Shown piece by piece: positions 1 to 11,180 of a DNA stretch of 64,000 bases (its first letter is position 1; every line of letters starts with the position of its first letter). The notes below the pieces were generated by a model, which saw nothing but the letters and a program-made list of their open reading frames with translations, ran no database searches and was not told the origin of the DNA. A program made the position numbers and the translations under genes. The stretch spans positions 29,639,213 to 29,703,212 of the forward strand of contig OX467084.1 of NCBI GenBank assembly GCA_950106755.1, given 5' to 3'. Source of the stretch: Climacium dendroides. Lineage: Eukaryota; Streptophyta; Bryopsida; Hypnales; Climaciaceae.

Positions 1-570
1 TCACAAGGACATGAAGCGTACGTTTGTATGCATGTAGAAACAACGGAGTCTACGGCAAATCGAGAAAACTTCACCGAACACGGAACGATCGTCCGACGGG
101 CACGCCAGCACAAACGAAGTCCAGCAGCGAATTGGAGAAGAAGGTCTCCCTGCCACACGACTGGGCAGATGGAGAGGATGAATGAATATATGCCTTTTCG
201 TTCAAACCTGCGGACAGCTCTGAACTACTACTCAGCCTCATCTTGTGGTGGGACCGTTGGAAGCGGAAGAAGGACGGAAAGGATGGATGAATTATTTTAT
301 GAAAGGGAGTGAATGAAAAGGACGGAAAGGACGGATGAATTATGCGGCCGGGGCTGCATATAAGGTAAAGCAGCCCATTGTGGTCAGAATTTGGAGTCTG
401 CCCTCATGCCACTGCTGAAAATTTTCAAATTTTTTCCCATGTAAGGACAAGTGTGAGAAATAGTGAGAGCAATTGAAATTCGATTTTTCAGACAGTGTAT
501 GAATTTGTTATGAATTTTTGAACTGATCTATCCAAAAGAGTCAATAGGCTACCTGATAACCAACAAAAAC
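1..570. other. Unassigned GC-richer left edge
   Basis: The first ~370 bases are clearly GC-richer than the following 11 kb, and composition drops sharply after about position 370. An open frame at 28-312 has no recognisable domain. A short GA-rich unit reading like 'ggacggaaaggatggatgaa' recurs at about 270-340. This may be the end of a gene island continuing to the left; I cannot assign a gene. Confidence 0.3.
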
Positions 571-1065
571 TATTTCTAATATGTTCATCTTAATCACCTA
601 AAGCAGTCACAATAATTTCTAATGTGGAAGGCCCTGAAAAAGTCACATTCTACTATGATTTATACTAAAAAGTTGGGTGCTCCTAATGAGGTCATTAATC
701 ACTCCATGGGTGTCAGGTTAGGCATTGATTATGGCTTGAAAAACTGTCATGGGGTCATTAGGTGTCCGCTATGGGTATCTGACCGCAATGGGATGTTTTA
801 CTTTATACGGTTTGCAGCAAAAACATTCTTCCTGTTTGTTGTTGATGGATTAAAATCTAAGGCAACTTCACCTAAAATGGTCTGATTAAGCAATTGAGCA
901 TCCACTTCATTGGGTGGGTTATGAATGTTTTCCAAAGAATATCTACTCCTTATAGTAGGTTGTTTGTTTTGTTTTGTTTGATATGATTGGATCTAAGAAA
1001 TTGTGAGTCCTCGAACTATGTTCTTAGTACTATTGGAAAACTCTCAACAAAAAGGGGTGTAAAGA

Positions 1066-1207
1066 CTTTGTTTCATGGCGTTTGGACCTACGATGTGAAA
1101 GTTATGGATTTTTAATCAATTTTTAAATTAAAAAATAAAATAAATTATTTATTATCTTGGAAAAACCATAACTTTCACATTGTAGGTCCAAATGACATGA
1201 AACAAGG
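1066..1207. repeat. Inverted-repeat (MITE-like) element
   Basis: Arms 1066-1107 and 1166-1207 are reverse complements over 42 bases with a few mismatches (shared core GGACCTACGATGTGAAAG versus GGACCTACAATGTGAAAG), separated by about 58 AT-rich bases. A related left-arm sequence follows at about 1275. Exact ends and a target duplication were not resolved. Confidence 0.6.
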
Positions 1208-2607
1208 CCCTTATATTTCTTCATACATAAAGCTTCCTAGTTTGTATCCAAAATGCCACCTCTCACATTGCAACAAACTAGGGGTGTAGAGACTTTGTTT
1301 TGTGTCATTTTGACTCACACAGAAAAAGATATTGAATATTGATTTTTTTTATAAATTAAAAAATTAAAAAATTACTTTAATTTATATTTTATTATATTGT
1401 GGCAATGGCACATTAGTTTTAGGATGAAGCACATCTAAGTGTATTGAAAAGTAAATTTTGTTCATCCTTTAATGATGTGACCACCTTGGTCATTCAATGC
1501 TTTGTGATTTTTGTGTAAGTTTTTGAATCAATTCGTGTAAGGATGGGACAAAAAGAAGAATTTATAAGCTATAAATTCTTCTCAAGCCATAATTTGTATG
1601 GTGTAAAAACCTCCAAATCTACATTCTCTTTCCTACCATATTCTTTTGAACATTAAATTGTCTAATTTTTTGTTGAATCTAATTAAGAATTAAGAGAAGA
1701 TTTAAGATTTTTTTTCTATGCTATTTTCATACAACATTTGAATAAACTATAAAATTTAATGAAAAATGATACTAATAAGTGCATCCAAATTTTAGCTTAG
1801 GTTTTCATCGTTAAAGTCTTAAATTTAGACAAGAATCTATATGGGGCAATTTTATAGAGAGGTTACACTATTACCAATAGATGTAGTTACGTCACTCTCA
1901 AAACTCTTTGTTACTTAGGAATTTGTACCAGTCGGAATGAACCTCCCAAAGCTACAAAGTCAATACTCATTTTTGAGCTCAATTTAGCTTTTGAAATGAT
2001 TTATAAATTTGTACATTTTAATTTTATTCTATGAAACTATGTATTATCTATCCATTAGAAAAATCTCTATCAGCTTCATGAAAATATAATCCATATAATG
2101 TTTATAGTAATAAGTGAAAATAATTTTTTCAATACAATCCAAGAAATTCAATCAATTTGAAATTTCTTCACAAAGTACAAGAATAGCAATGAAAAAGTAT
2201 TGTAAAATTATTTCAAAAAGTAATTTATTTTAGAACATCCAAAACACCTTTGGCAAATACAATTGCATCAGATAGTCATCACTGAATTGAAATATAGCAT
2301 TTATATAATTAATTAATTAACTTTTGTTCTTTTTTATATGTAAAAAACCATTTTTTTTCTAAAGATGTTACTATTTTCAAAACTTTATGAATTTTATGCA
2401 TTTTGTTCATAACTTTTGATTGGAGATTCAAAATCTCAAACAAATTTTTGGAAATAAAAGTTAGCTTGATTTTACAACTTTTTTGAATTCAAAATTTTCA
2501 TATTTTTTTTACTATGCCAAAATGTATGCCAAATTTTGCTAAGTTTAAAAAGTACTATAAGTAAATGTATAAGTAAGCAAAAACAAATTCTACTATATAA
2601 GAAGTTC

Positions 2608-2671
2608 TAGTGGTGTTTAAGGCCTAACAATTGTAGGCTCAAGGTCCATGGTTCAAACTCGGTGGATGGCC
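2608..2671 (+). repeat. tRNA-like head of a SINE remnant
   Basis: The segment has a loose A box (TGGTGTTTAAGGC) and, about 30 bases on, a good Pol III B box (GGTTCAAACTC), preceded by AAGGTCCAT. That order and spacing resemble a tRNA-derived SINE head. It does not fold as an intact tRNA: the acceptor stem and anticodon arm do not form. The tail of the element and its boundaries are unclear. Confidence 0.4.
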
Positions 2672-2716
2672 ATGGAATGCTTCTCTAGGTATCTAGAATT
2701 TCCAAGCAATGCAAAA

Positions 2717-3440
2717 GTAAAATTTTGAATTGACTAAAATCTTTTTTTGGCCCTATGAAAAATCAAGAAATTGCACTTCATAAGGACACATTTGTATGAA
2801 AAAATGTCCAAAATGGTGGTGCTTCTTTAGATGTAGCTAAACTTCAAGGCAAGTTAGCTACATGTTTGAAATTTTAAAGATAATTTGGAATTGTACAATA
2901 TAAAGGAAAAAGTAGTAAGCAAGAAAAAAGTAGAGAATGATTCAAAATACAAAATTGTTAAGAATTTAGTTATGGAATTGAAAAATGTCAATCCTAGTGG
3001 TTATAATGTTGTAATAAACAATTTACATCCTATAGTTTTATTCTTTTAAAATTTATTGAATATTGAGTCAAATAAAGGATTTCAAAGTTTATTTTAGAAT
3101 TGGAAATCTAGAATTGCCTAAGAACTAAAACTCTTCATAATTTTCATCTCACTAATCAAAATGGAATGATTCAAAGCTTTCCACATATACATAAATTTAG
3201 AAAATCAATTTCAAATTTTTACTTTTTAATAAAGTAATTTTTCAATTTTCTTGAATTGCCTAATTAGAGAATAAAACTACATATCATACAATAACTTTTT
3301 AACTATGTATTCAAAAGTTATAAAAATTATTGGGCCTAAAAGAAAAAACCTTATCTACATGTTGTGTGAAAAAAATTCCATTTGTAGTAAGTTGCCTAAA
3401 ATTGTTATGTTGCCAAAAATATAGTTTGGTCTTTTAAGGG
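2717..3440 (+). repeat. Left arm of a large inverted duplication
   Basis: This arm matches, in reverse complement and with moderate divergence, the combined segments 4735-5605 and 10891-11180 once the MITE, AT tract and CACTA element in the second arm are removed. Examples: 'ggcctaaaag' followed by 'atgttgtgtg' here corresponds to the block around 4830-4860, and the block 2900-3000 corresponds to 10900-11010. It serves as the unoccupied reference for both insertions. Confidence 0.8.
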
Positions 3441-4734
3441 TTATTCATTGTTTGAATGAGGAGAACTTATATTAAATGCTTGTAAATCAAAAGTGTGTAC
3501 TTGTATGCCTTTCAATTTTTGGAATTATATTACCAATCTTGTTAAAAGTGTATAAAGAATTTCAAACCCACTGAATCTATTTCTTATGTCTACCCAAAAT
3601 GCTCATTATTAAAAATCGAGACATAAATTTTTAATTGCAACTTGGATTGGTTTGAAATTTTTACAGTATTGAGCTAGTAGAGAAACACATTTCTGGTAAA
3701 AATTTCACAAGAATCATAATTAACAAACATTGCAGTCAAAGGGGACTATCTAAAAGAGAAAAATCACTTGAAAATATACCTTAGGACTTTAAGAATTACA
3801 TAATTATTTGGCATCAATGTGCCAACTTTGCCCTATTGCTTTGGTGCAAGAACATTTTAAAATCATCCAAAATGTTATGAATGTACTAAGTAGAGTTTAA
3901 AGATTCTAAAAAGATTTTAGATTTCCTAAAATTCTATTGATTTGGTCATTGGACTATTCAAATCAATAAAAAACAAGCAGCCATCTTGTTGACTTTTATA
4001 GAATGTTCAAAAATCAATGAAAATAGTCATTACAGTGGCCAAAATAACAAAAATCAATTGATTTCTTCTTGTTTTGGTGATGATTTTCTAGTAGTGTAGT
4101 GATAATTACTTCTTGTTTGAAATCCTACAACTATATTGATGAAATTGTTGAAGCTCTTGATTTAACTTGAAAATTATACATTCTTGCTTCACTAACTTTG
4201 ATTTGTACATGTACAGAGACTTGTGAGTGTTTTAATATTGACCTTTAATATTTAAATAAGTACAACCAAGATCTAGTGTTTGTATAGAAATTTATCCTAA
4301 TTGAATGCTTAAGCATTATCCACTGTACCTTCCAATTAATCAATCTTTTTTAATTTCTTATGTGATATGAACTTGCAAAATAATTAACAAAATTTACCCT
4401 AAAATACAATTTCTAACCAATTGGCCAAACCAAACAAGGCCACTATGATTTTAGAGCAAGAGTTTACACTCCTATTTTATCAACAATCTAGTTTTTATTA
4501 ATCCTAAGTTAAAGACTAGATCATACCATTTCTAAAAATATAAAATTCATTCGAATTCAATATTCTTAACAAATGTTATGACTAGATGAAGTTTAATATT
4601 TGGAAGAGCAATTTAAACTTCATCCATCATTTTTTATTGACTCCTAATTCCAATTTGATTTGGAATATTTTACAATTTGAGGTTGAAAACTACTATTTAA
4701 ATACTAAGTTTAGACTTAGATGGACAAAATCTCT
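3441..4734. other. Spacer between the inverted arms
   Basis: AT-rich sequence without a recognisable coding region; the short frame at 4586-4768 has no motif. If the inverted arms are terminal repeats of an old foldback or Mutator-like element, this would be its interior, but no transposase is visible. Confidence 0.4.
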
Positions 4735-4875
4735 TAAACCTTTAAAGGACCAAACTATGTTTTTTTAGCAACATATGGTTTTGCATAGCTTACTACAAAT
4801 GAAATTTTTTTTCCTTTGAAATTTTCATACAACATGTAAATAAAGTTTTGCTTTTAGGCCCAACAATTTTTATAA

Positions 4876-5195
4876 ATGGAGAATTTCATTAAAATGGCAA
4901 TATTCCATGTGCCATTTTCATAGTGTGCCGTTCCTACAGTTCAGACTGGGTGGTCTGAAATCTATTAGTGTCCTAGATTTGTGAACTCTATACCCCTATT
5001 AGATGTATTAAATTTAGGAAAGATGTAAATTTCAGACCAATCGATTTAAAAATCTACATATTTCCTAGATTTCAGATATCTAATAATGGTATAGATTTCA
5101 AAAATCTAGGACGCTAGTAGAGTTCAAACCGCCCAGTCTGAACTGTGAGAATACCAAAGTCACAGAATAATCGCCATTTTAATGAAATTTCCCGT
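4876..5195. mobile_element. MITE with ATGG-type ends and 4-bp target duplication
   Basis: Terminal inverted repeats are ATGGAGAATTTCATTAAAAT at the left and the complement ACGGGAAATTTCATTAAAAT at the right. ATAA flanks both sides (4872-4875 and 5196-5199). The related arm near 3300 has the uninterrupted site (one ATAA between 'aattttt' and 'cttttg', read in reverse), which supports the boundaries. A second, internal long hairpin (about 4934-5148) fills the middle. The ends closely match the element at 45976-46156. Confidence 0.8.
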
Positions 5196-5355
5196 ATAAC
5201 TTTTGACTACATAGTTAAAAAGTTATTGTATGATATGTAGTTTTCATGAGGTAGGGAGCAGCTTGATAGAATTTGAATGTGTTTTTGTTTGACAGGTCAA
5301 AAGAATTCTTCAAAAGAATTTTTTTAAGAAATAAAAACTTTAAATTGATTTTCTA

Positions 5356-5356
<1 letters not shown>

Positions 5357-5426
<70 letters not shown>
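5357..5426. repeat. (AT)n microsatellite
   Basis: About 70 bases of almost pure alternating TA/AT, absent from the matching position of the left arm of the inverted duplication, so it expanded after that duplication arose. Confidence 0.95.
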
Positions 5427-5431
<5 letters not shown>

Positions 5432-6795
5432 GCTTTGAATCATTCCATTTTGATTAGTGAGATGAAAATTATGAAGAGTTTTAGTTCTCGGGCAATTCTA
5501 AATTCCTAATTCTAAAATAAACTTTGAAGTTCTTTATTTAACTCAATATTCAATAAATTTTGAAAAAATAAAGCTATAGGATGTAAATTGTTTATTACAA
5601 CATTACACTAGAAGAAATCGGGGGGTTTTGCGACTGCAGTTAGCAACTGGTTTTAGAGTTGCAAAGGACATTTGCGACTAGGTGATAATTTGGAGCCTGT
5701 AGTCGCAGTGGACAAGTTGCACGAGTTGCAGGAGAGTTGTAAGTGCACGTCATATCGGACGATTTTCTGTGAAACTTCATCCTGCATATCTTCTAACAAG
5801 ATACGCATTGCCGCGTGAAACTAATGAATTCAATATTCACTGCTCAACTACTTCTTTATAATTAATGTACTTGGTTTAAATTTGAACTTTGCGATTCTTT
5901 TCAACTGTAATGTGTGATGGTATGCAACCTATGTGCGACTAGTATGCCACTGATTTGCAACCTATATATAACTCATTTACAACGTATATGCAACTAGTAT
6001 GCGACTGATTTTGCAACTACTATGCAACTAATTTTGCAATCTACATCCAACTAGTATGCAACTCATTTTCTAACTTGAATGGAACTAATATCCAACTGTT
6101 TTTACAACTAACATCCAACTATTTTTACAACTAACATCCAATTGTTTTTACAACTTGCATGCAACTAATATCCAACTCATTGGGCAACCTATATGCATCC
6201 AATGTGCAACTCAATTTGCAACCTACATACAACCCCTTTTGCAACCTATATGAAACTAGTATGCAACTCCTTCTAAACCTACTTGCAACTACTATGCAAC
6301 TCATTTTGCAACCTACATGCTACATGTAACCCCTTTTGCAACCTATATGAAACTAGTATGCAACTCCTTCTAAACCTACCTGCAATTACTATGCAACTCA
6401 TTTTGCAACTCATTTTGCAACTCATTTTACAATTCATTTTACAACTCATTTGCAACTTATATGCAACTACTTCTCAACATTTATATATATTCCACATGCA
6501 ACTAGTATGCAAGTGTTTTACCATTGATTTAGTACATAACTACTATATAACCTATATGCAACTAGTTTCCACCATTTGCATCCTATATGCAATTAAAGGA
6601 GAGACTAGTTAACTACATGATTAGTTTGTAACTTAATTACTACAAGCCAACAGAGACAGAGACAATCATTTTTCACACAAAATAATAGAAAACACAATAG
6701 AGATAGAGACAATCATTGTTCACACAAAACAATACAAAACCCATATATATTAGATAAATATGTACATTGCTAGTCCAAAAAACATAGTTACTAAT

Positions 6796-8206
6796 TTACT
6801 TGTCATTACATGCAAGAATGACTATGAATCGCTCATTCCATATGGTATTAGTTCCTACAACGTCCTTCAACTTTAATTGGTTTCCTGCTGGATTAGGATA
6901 CATCAAGTCCATAAAACCACTTGGCGTATGTGCAATATCAAGCTTATACCACCCTCGTGGTATAGGCTTTGTATGATAAAAATCTTCTCTTTCAATACCA
7001 ATGACATATCCAATTGCCACAACTTGCCCAGGTGTTGCTGGATTTAAAAGAAAAACGTACTAGCCAATTGAAAATTGTAATTGTTCACAATACAAAACAA
7101 AATATTAATGAGCAAACATAAATATACATAAATAAATATGTATACATCAACAATTTAGCTAACTTTAACATATAATATATAAACAATGAAATGTAGGGAC
7201 TACCTTTGGAAATGCCATCTTTGGCCTCTGTTTAGGCTGAAGTTTGGGTTTAGATTGAACCTTGGTCTAAACCTTCTTCCTCCTCAAGATATCCTTCCTG
7301 ACCAAAGGTTCCTACAACATTTAACCACAATCATTATAAGTAATTTATCAATATCAAAAGTTATCAAAAAAAATTTAACTTCAAATTGTTTACTTAAGTA
7401 ATTGTCCTCACCTCTTGCTCCTTTCTATCACCGTTGGCTCTATCTTTTCCTTCACCTTCATCCACTATAAGAAAACCTTGTTTTAGGTGACATTCAAAAA
7501 AACAATCGACGTCAAAGGTAATGGATTTTAGGTGACGTTGAAAAAAACAACCTATATTTTTCATGTCAATAATGATGTCCAGTGGAGATAATTGTTGTCA
7601 GAAAAACATGGGTTGTTTTCTTCAACGTCACCTAAAATCCGTTCCCTTAGACATCAAAAATTTTGGTTTCTTCTAGTGATCCTCACCTAGTTCTTTGTCC
7701 TTAGGACCTTTCTCCATACTCCCATTTTTGTCCTAAGGACCCTTCTCTACACTCCCATCACCAAGGTAGCAATTTGTAGGATTTACAACAATTTCAAGTG
7801 GTTCAATATGGTCAATAGGTTCCATATCAGAGCCCACAATGTTTCTCTCTAATATAGGGTTACTTGGTATAGGATTTGATAGTATAGTGTTGTTTTTTGA
7901 TGCGAGATCCAATGGATTTGATGCAAGATCCGATGGATCAATGATCCCCTTCTCAGTAGACACTGGCTCATTCTCAATGGCCCTAGGCTCATTCTCAGTA
8001 GACATTGGCTCATGAATTTGGCCACTACTGTTCCCTTGCAAAAACGTCATCAACATCTCCTGCATTGCTTCAACGGTTTTCGTATTCCGCTCTGTAGTTG
8101 TAAATATTTCGACTTTGAACTTGTTTAATTCATTTTGTTTACTTTCCAATGCAATCATTTTGGCTTGAAATCCTGAGAACACAACCTTTTGACCACAAAC
8201 AAACAA
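6796..8206 (-). pseudogene. Decayed CACTA-associated second protein gene (TNPA-like)
   Basis: Three minus-strand pieces can be read. The 5' piece (ending 7733, opening after an acceptor at about 8175) encodes a polar helix-like segment (AKMIALESKQNELNKF, EAMQEMLMTFLQGN) and a low-complexity tail. The middle piece (about 7315 to 7200) is lysine-rich (KPKLQPKQRPKMAFPK) but carries an in-frame TAG. The last piece (7037-6796, after a CAG acceptor) encodes VVAIGYVIG and a closing GTNTIW. That layout resembles the C-terminal region of proteins carried by plant CACTA elements, where a (V/A)xGxV motif precedes a GxxxxW motif. This resemblance is from memory of the family, not a search. A 216-bp mini-CACTA lies between the pieces. 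The stop codon and the absence of a conserved N-terminal domain suggest it is not functional. Confidence 0.5.
7463..7678. mobile_element. Mini-CACTA nested in the larger CACTA element
   Basis: 216 bp, beginning CACTATAAGAAAACC and ending GGTTTCTTCTAGTG, flanked on both sides by ATC (7460-7462 and 7679-7681). The interior is largely one hairpin built from 'TTTTAGGTGACGTTGAA' and its complement around 7600-7640. The ends resemble those of the host element, so it was probably mobilised by related transposases. Confidence 0.88.
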
Positions 8207-8674
8207 TGGTTGTAATGGTTAATGTAATATACATAAAATTGTGACTACTACTAATCCTACAACTATTTTGCAATAATTAAACAACTATTAATGATCCTTG
8301 CAACTACTATACAACAAGTATACAACTACCTTTAATCCTTACAACTAGTTTGCAACTAATATGCAACTACTAGTAATCCTTGCAAATAATATACAATTAC
8401 TACTAATCTTTTCAACTACTATGCAACTAATATACAATTACTACTAATCTTTTCAACTACTATGCAATTAATATTCAACTACTATTAACATTTGCAACTA
8501 TAAGGCAACAATAACCTTGCAGATAATATACAACTACTATTAACCCTTTCGACTACTATGCAACTAATGTACAAAAACTACTAATCTTATGCCATCAACC
8601 TAATCGCCTTCAAATCTAACATTATAATCATTATACCTTTGAATTCGTATGTACACGATCACTCAACCAGCTAC

Positions 8675-8900
8675 CTCCAAGTTCAGCTTCAACAAAACGA
8701 GCTAGAGAACGCCCTCTTGCACTCAAAACAACAAAACAAATAGAGAACGCCCTCCTGCACCCAAAAAAACAAAATAAATACATGACCTCCAAGTTCAACT
8801 TCAATCAAAAGAACTAGAGAATGCCTTCTTGTACCAAAAACAATGAGACTAATACGTAGCCTCAAGTTCAGCTTCAATTGAAATAACTAAAAAATGCCCT
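8675..8900. repeat. Imperfect tandem repeats inside the CACTA element
   Basis: The phrases 'cctccaagttca(g/a)cttcaa' and 'agagaa(c/t)gcc(c/t)tc' recur several times with drift. Open frames here result from the repetition and show no conserved domain. Confidence 0.6.
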
Positions 8901-9538
8901 TCTGAAACAATGAAATAAACATTGATTGAAAATAAAGTTCAAAATTAAAAACACAAGGCAACGGAAAAGCATCATCGAGAGATAACAAACTCTCCTCGCA
9001 ATTTTAGGGCTTTAAGAAGAAGCACCTCAAAAATATAAAATTTGCACTTTCTTTACCTCGCAACACAATCCTGCAACCACAGTTTTGGCACTAGAGTACC
9101 ATTAAACTTGTGTTCACTCCAAAAAGAACCAATACTAATGTAGTACTAAACTAATATTCCCTCAAGAGTGAACTAACACTAAACTAACATTAACTCACTA
9201 GTATGGATCACAGCAAAGATGATAGACAAGAACAACAAAGCGGCGGCGGCGAAAACACAGCAAAGCGATAGTGAAGGAGACGGAGAAGATAAATACTAGA
9301 TTGCTCTAGTCCACATGTTCACCTCATCATCCGTACACATGTCATCTCATCATAGGATGAATGACAAAGTAAACAACTTTCATCGACACATGGCACTACT
9401 GGAGTCCACAGGTGGGTAAAATGCCGCCACATGCGTATCTTAAAAGTTCAATGGAGTTAATCGAGATTAAAAAGTTTCTAAGAAAATGTTCATTCTAAGA
9501 AAATTGAGGATGACACAATTGTCGTATACAACTTCACA

Positions 9539-9742
9539 ATGCTCAAGTGCTACCTCTACCTTTGCCACTGTGCATCTGGACTGAATAGGTTTGGAGATAG
9601 GGTTTACAGATGGACGTGTCGACTGGTGGCTTCTGGTTTAGCTACTCCAGAGGATGTACTTCCGTTACCTACTATTCCATCTTTAGTTGAAGTCATAGAA
9701 TTATCTATGGAAGAGAGTGTCTTAGTAGCTGCAAGATATTGA
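9539..9742 (+). other. Short open frame of unknown meaning in the CACTA interior
   Basis: A 67-codon frame starting with ATG whose product includes CHCASGLNRFGDRVYRW and an acidic end (ELSMEESVLVAARY). It is more coding-like in composition than its surroundings, but I do not recognise it. It may be an exon of captured host sequence or of the element's own gene. No introns could be assigned. Confidence 0.2.
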
Positions 9743-10890
9743 GAGCATTTATGAATTATAGATGTTTTGCATATGAACTGTAATCATTTGGTATTCAAAT
9801 TTTAGTTCGTTTTTTTGACAATGAAGTTATCTTTTAGTTGCATCCTCATTGTTGTTTACTTGAACTATAATTGTTTTTATAGTTGCATTGTAGTTGATTT
9901 GTAGTTGCATTGCAGTTGATTTGTAGTTGCACTGTAATAATTTTGAAGTCGCATTGCAGTTGTTTTTTAGTTGCATTATAGATGTCTTTTAGTTGCATTG
10001 TAATTGTTTTCTAGTTGCATTGTAGTTGAGTTGTCGTTGCATTGTAATTGTTTTGTAATAATAGTATGGTGAAATTTCATTTAAACTTATAACTCTTTAG
10101 GATCTTTAAAATCTAAATTTGTCCTACATATATGAAATCTACAACAATCCGATTTTTTTATATGGCATGGTTAAAAATCTATACTAATCTTAGATTCATA
10201 ACATTTACAAGAGTCATAGATGCCTAATATCTATTTATTTTGTAAATGTTTGTGACAATGCGAGATCTGAATCGTAATAGTTGCATTGTAGTTGTATAGT
10301 TGAAGTGTTTTGTAGTTGCATTGTAGTTGCACTACAGTTGTCTGTACTATAGCTATATTGTAGTTGTTTTATAGTTGCACTATAATTAGTTTGCAGTTGC
10401 ACTCTAATTGTCGTGTAATTGCACTGTAGTTGTTTTATAGTTGTACTATAGTTGTATTGCAGTTGAGCTTTGGTCATTTTTCAAACTATATCTGACTACA
10501 GTTTTATACGTTGAAGTTCAGGACCATACATCAACAACGTTGATGAACTTTAGATGTAGAGTGTTTCACATCTACACTTCTGTTACTCTCTCGTAAAGCT
10601 TTCTAGTTGAACTGCAGTCATTTTTCAAACTACATCTGACTACAATTTGATACATTGAAGTTCAGAACCGTACATCGACAACATTGATGTACTTCGGATG
10701 TAAAATGCTTCACATCTACTCTTCTATTACTCTCTCGTAAAGTTACACATCATTCTACGACTATTTTGCAATTAGAACAAAGTACACGACCAATTTGGTG
10801 CAAATATGAAGGGCAACAGTTGTACAATAGTTGTATAGGATACATAGTTGCATTCCAGTGGGTTGCAGTGGACACATTTTTCTTCTAGTG

Positions 10891-11180
10891 TTACAACTAC
10901 TAAGATTGACATTTTTCAATTCCATAACTAAATTCTTAACAATTTTGTGTTTTGAATCATTCAATCTATTTTTTTTCTGCTTACTATTTTTTTCCTCTAT
11001 AGTGTACAATTTCGAATTATCTGAAAATTTTCAAGCATATAGCTAACTTGTCTTGAAGAATGAATCCAGAGAAGCACCACCATTTTAGACATTTTTTCAT
11101 ATAAATGTGACCTTGTGAAGTGTAGCTACCTGGTATTTTATAAGGCCAAAAAAAAGATTTTTGTCACTTCAAATGCTAAT
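10891..11180 (-). repeat. Right arm of the inverted duplication, part 2
   Basis: Continues the reverse-complement match to the left arm (about 2717-3005) directly after the CACTA element. Shared landmarks include 'ttgacatttttcaattccataactaaattcttaacaa' in broken form and the block around 11080 matching about 2800. Confidence 0.8.

Larger units (their letters stand above)
571..2716. other. AT-rich intergenic DNA without a recognisable gene
   Basis: Low-complexity, stop-rich sequence. The only longer open frame (622-885) shows no known motif. The stretch contains an inverted repeat (1066-1207) and a tRNA-like SINE remnant (2608-2671), listed separately. Positions 1275-1330 resemble the left arm of the 1066-1207 repeat, so another broken copy of that element probably lies alongside. 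Confidence 0.5.
4735..5605 (-). repeat. Right arm of the inverted duplication, part 1
   Basis: Reverse-complement match to about 2990-3440. It has been interrupted by a 320-bp MITE (4876-5195) and enlarged by an (AT)n tract (about 5357-5426). It stops at 5605, where the CACTA element begins, and resumes at 10891. Confidence 0.8.
5606..10890. mobile_element. CACTA (En/Spm-type) DNA transposon, probably non-autonomous
   Basis: The element begins CACTAGAAGAAATC and ends with TTTCTTCTAGTG, giving a 12-base perfect terminal repeat (CACTAGAAGAAA). TTA flanks both sides (5603-5605 and 10891-10893), the 3-bp duplication typical of CACTA elements. Removing the element and one TTA restores continuity with the unoccupied copy near 3005. 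Subterminal zones are crowded with short repeats in opposite orientation: GCAACTA-type motifs at about 5640-6610 and TAGTTGCA-type motifs at about 9830-10480, as expected for transposase-binding arrays. No long TNP2-like transposase frame is present, so mobility would need a partner in trans. The interior carries a decayed minus-strand gene (6796-8206). Confidence 0.92.

Noticed and set aside
622..885. 87-codon frame in AT-rich DNA
   Set aside because: No motif, no splice context and no relation to nearby features; length is within chance expectation.
2608..2671. Functional tRNA gene
   Set aside because: Pol III box-like motifs are present, but an acceptor stem and anticodon arm do not form, so only a SINE remnant is proposed.
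6283..6612. 109-codon frame rich in Cys, Asn, Leu and Gln
   Set aside because: It is produced by the GCAACTA subterminal repeats of the CACTA element, not by a gene.
10235..10477. Gln/Tyr/Asn-rich minus-strand frame
   Set aside because: Translation of the right subterminal repeat array of the CACTA element.
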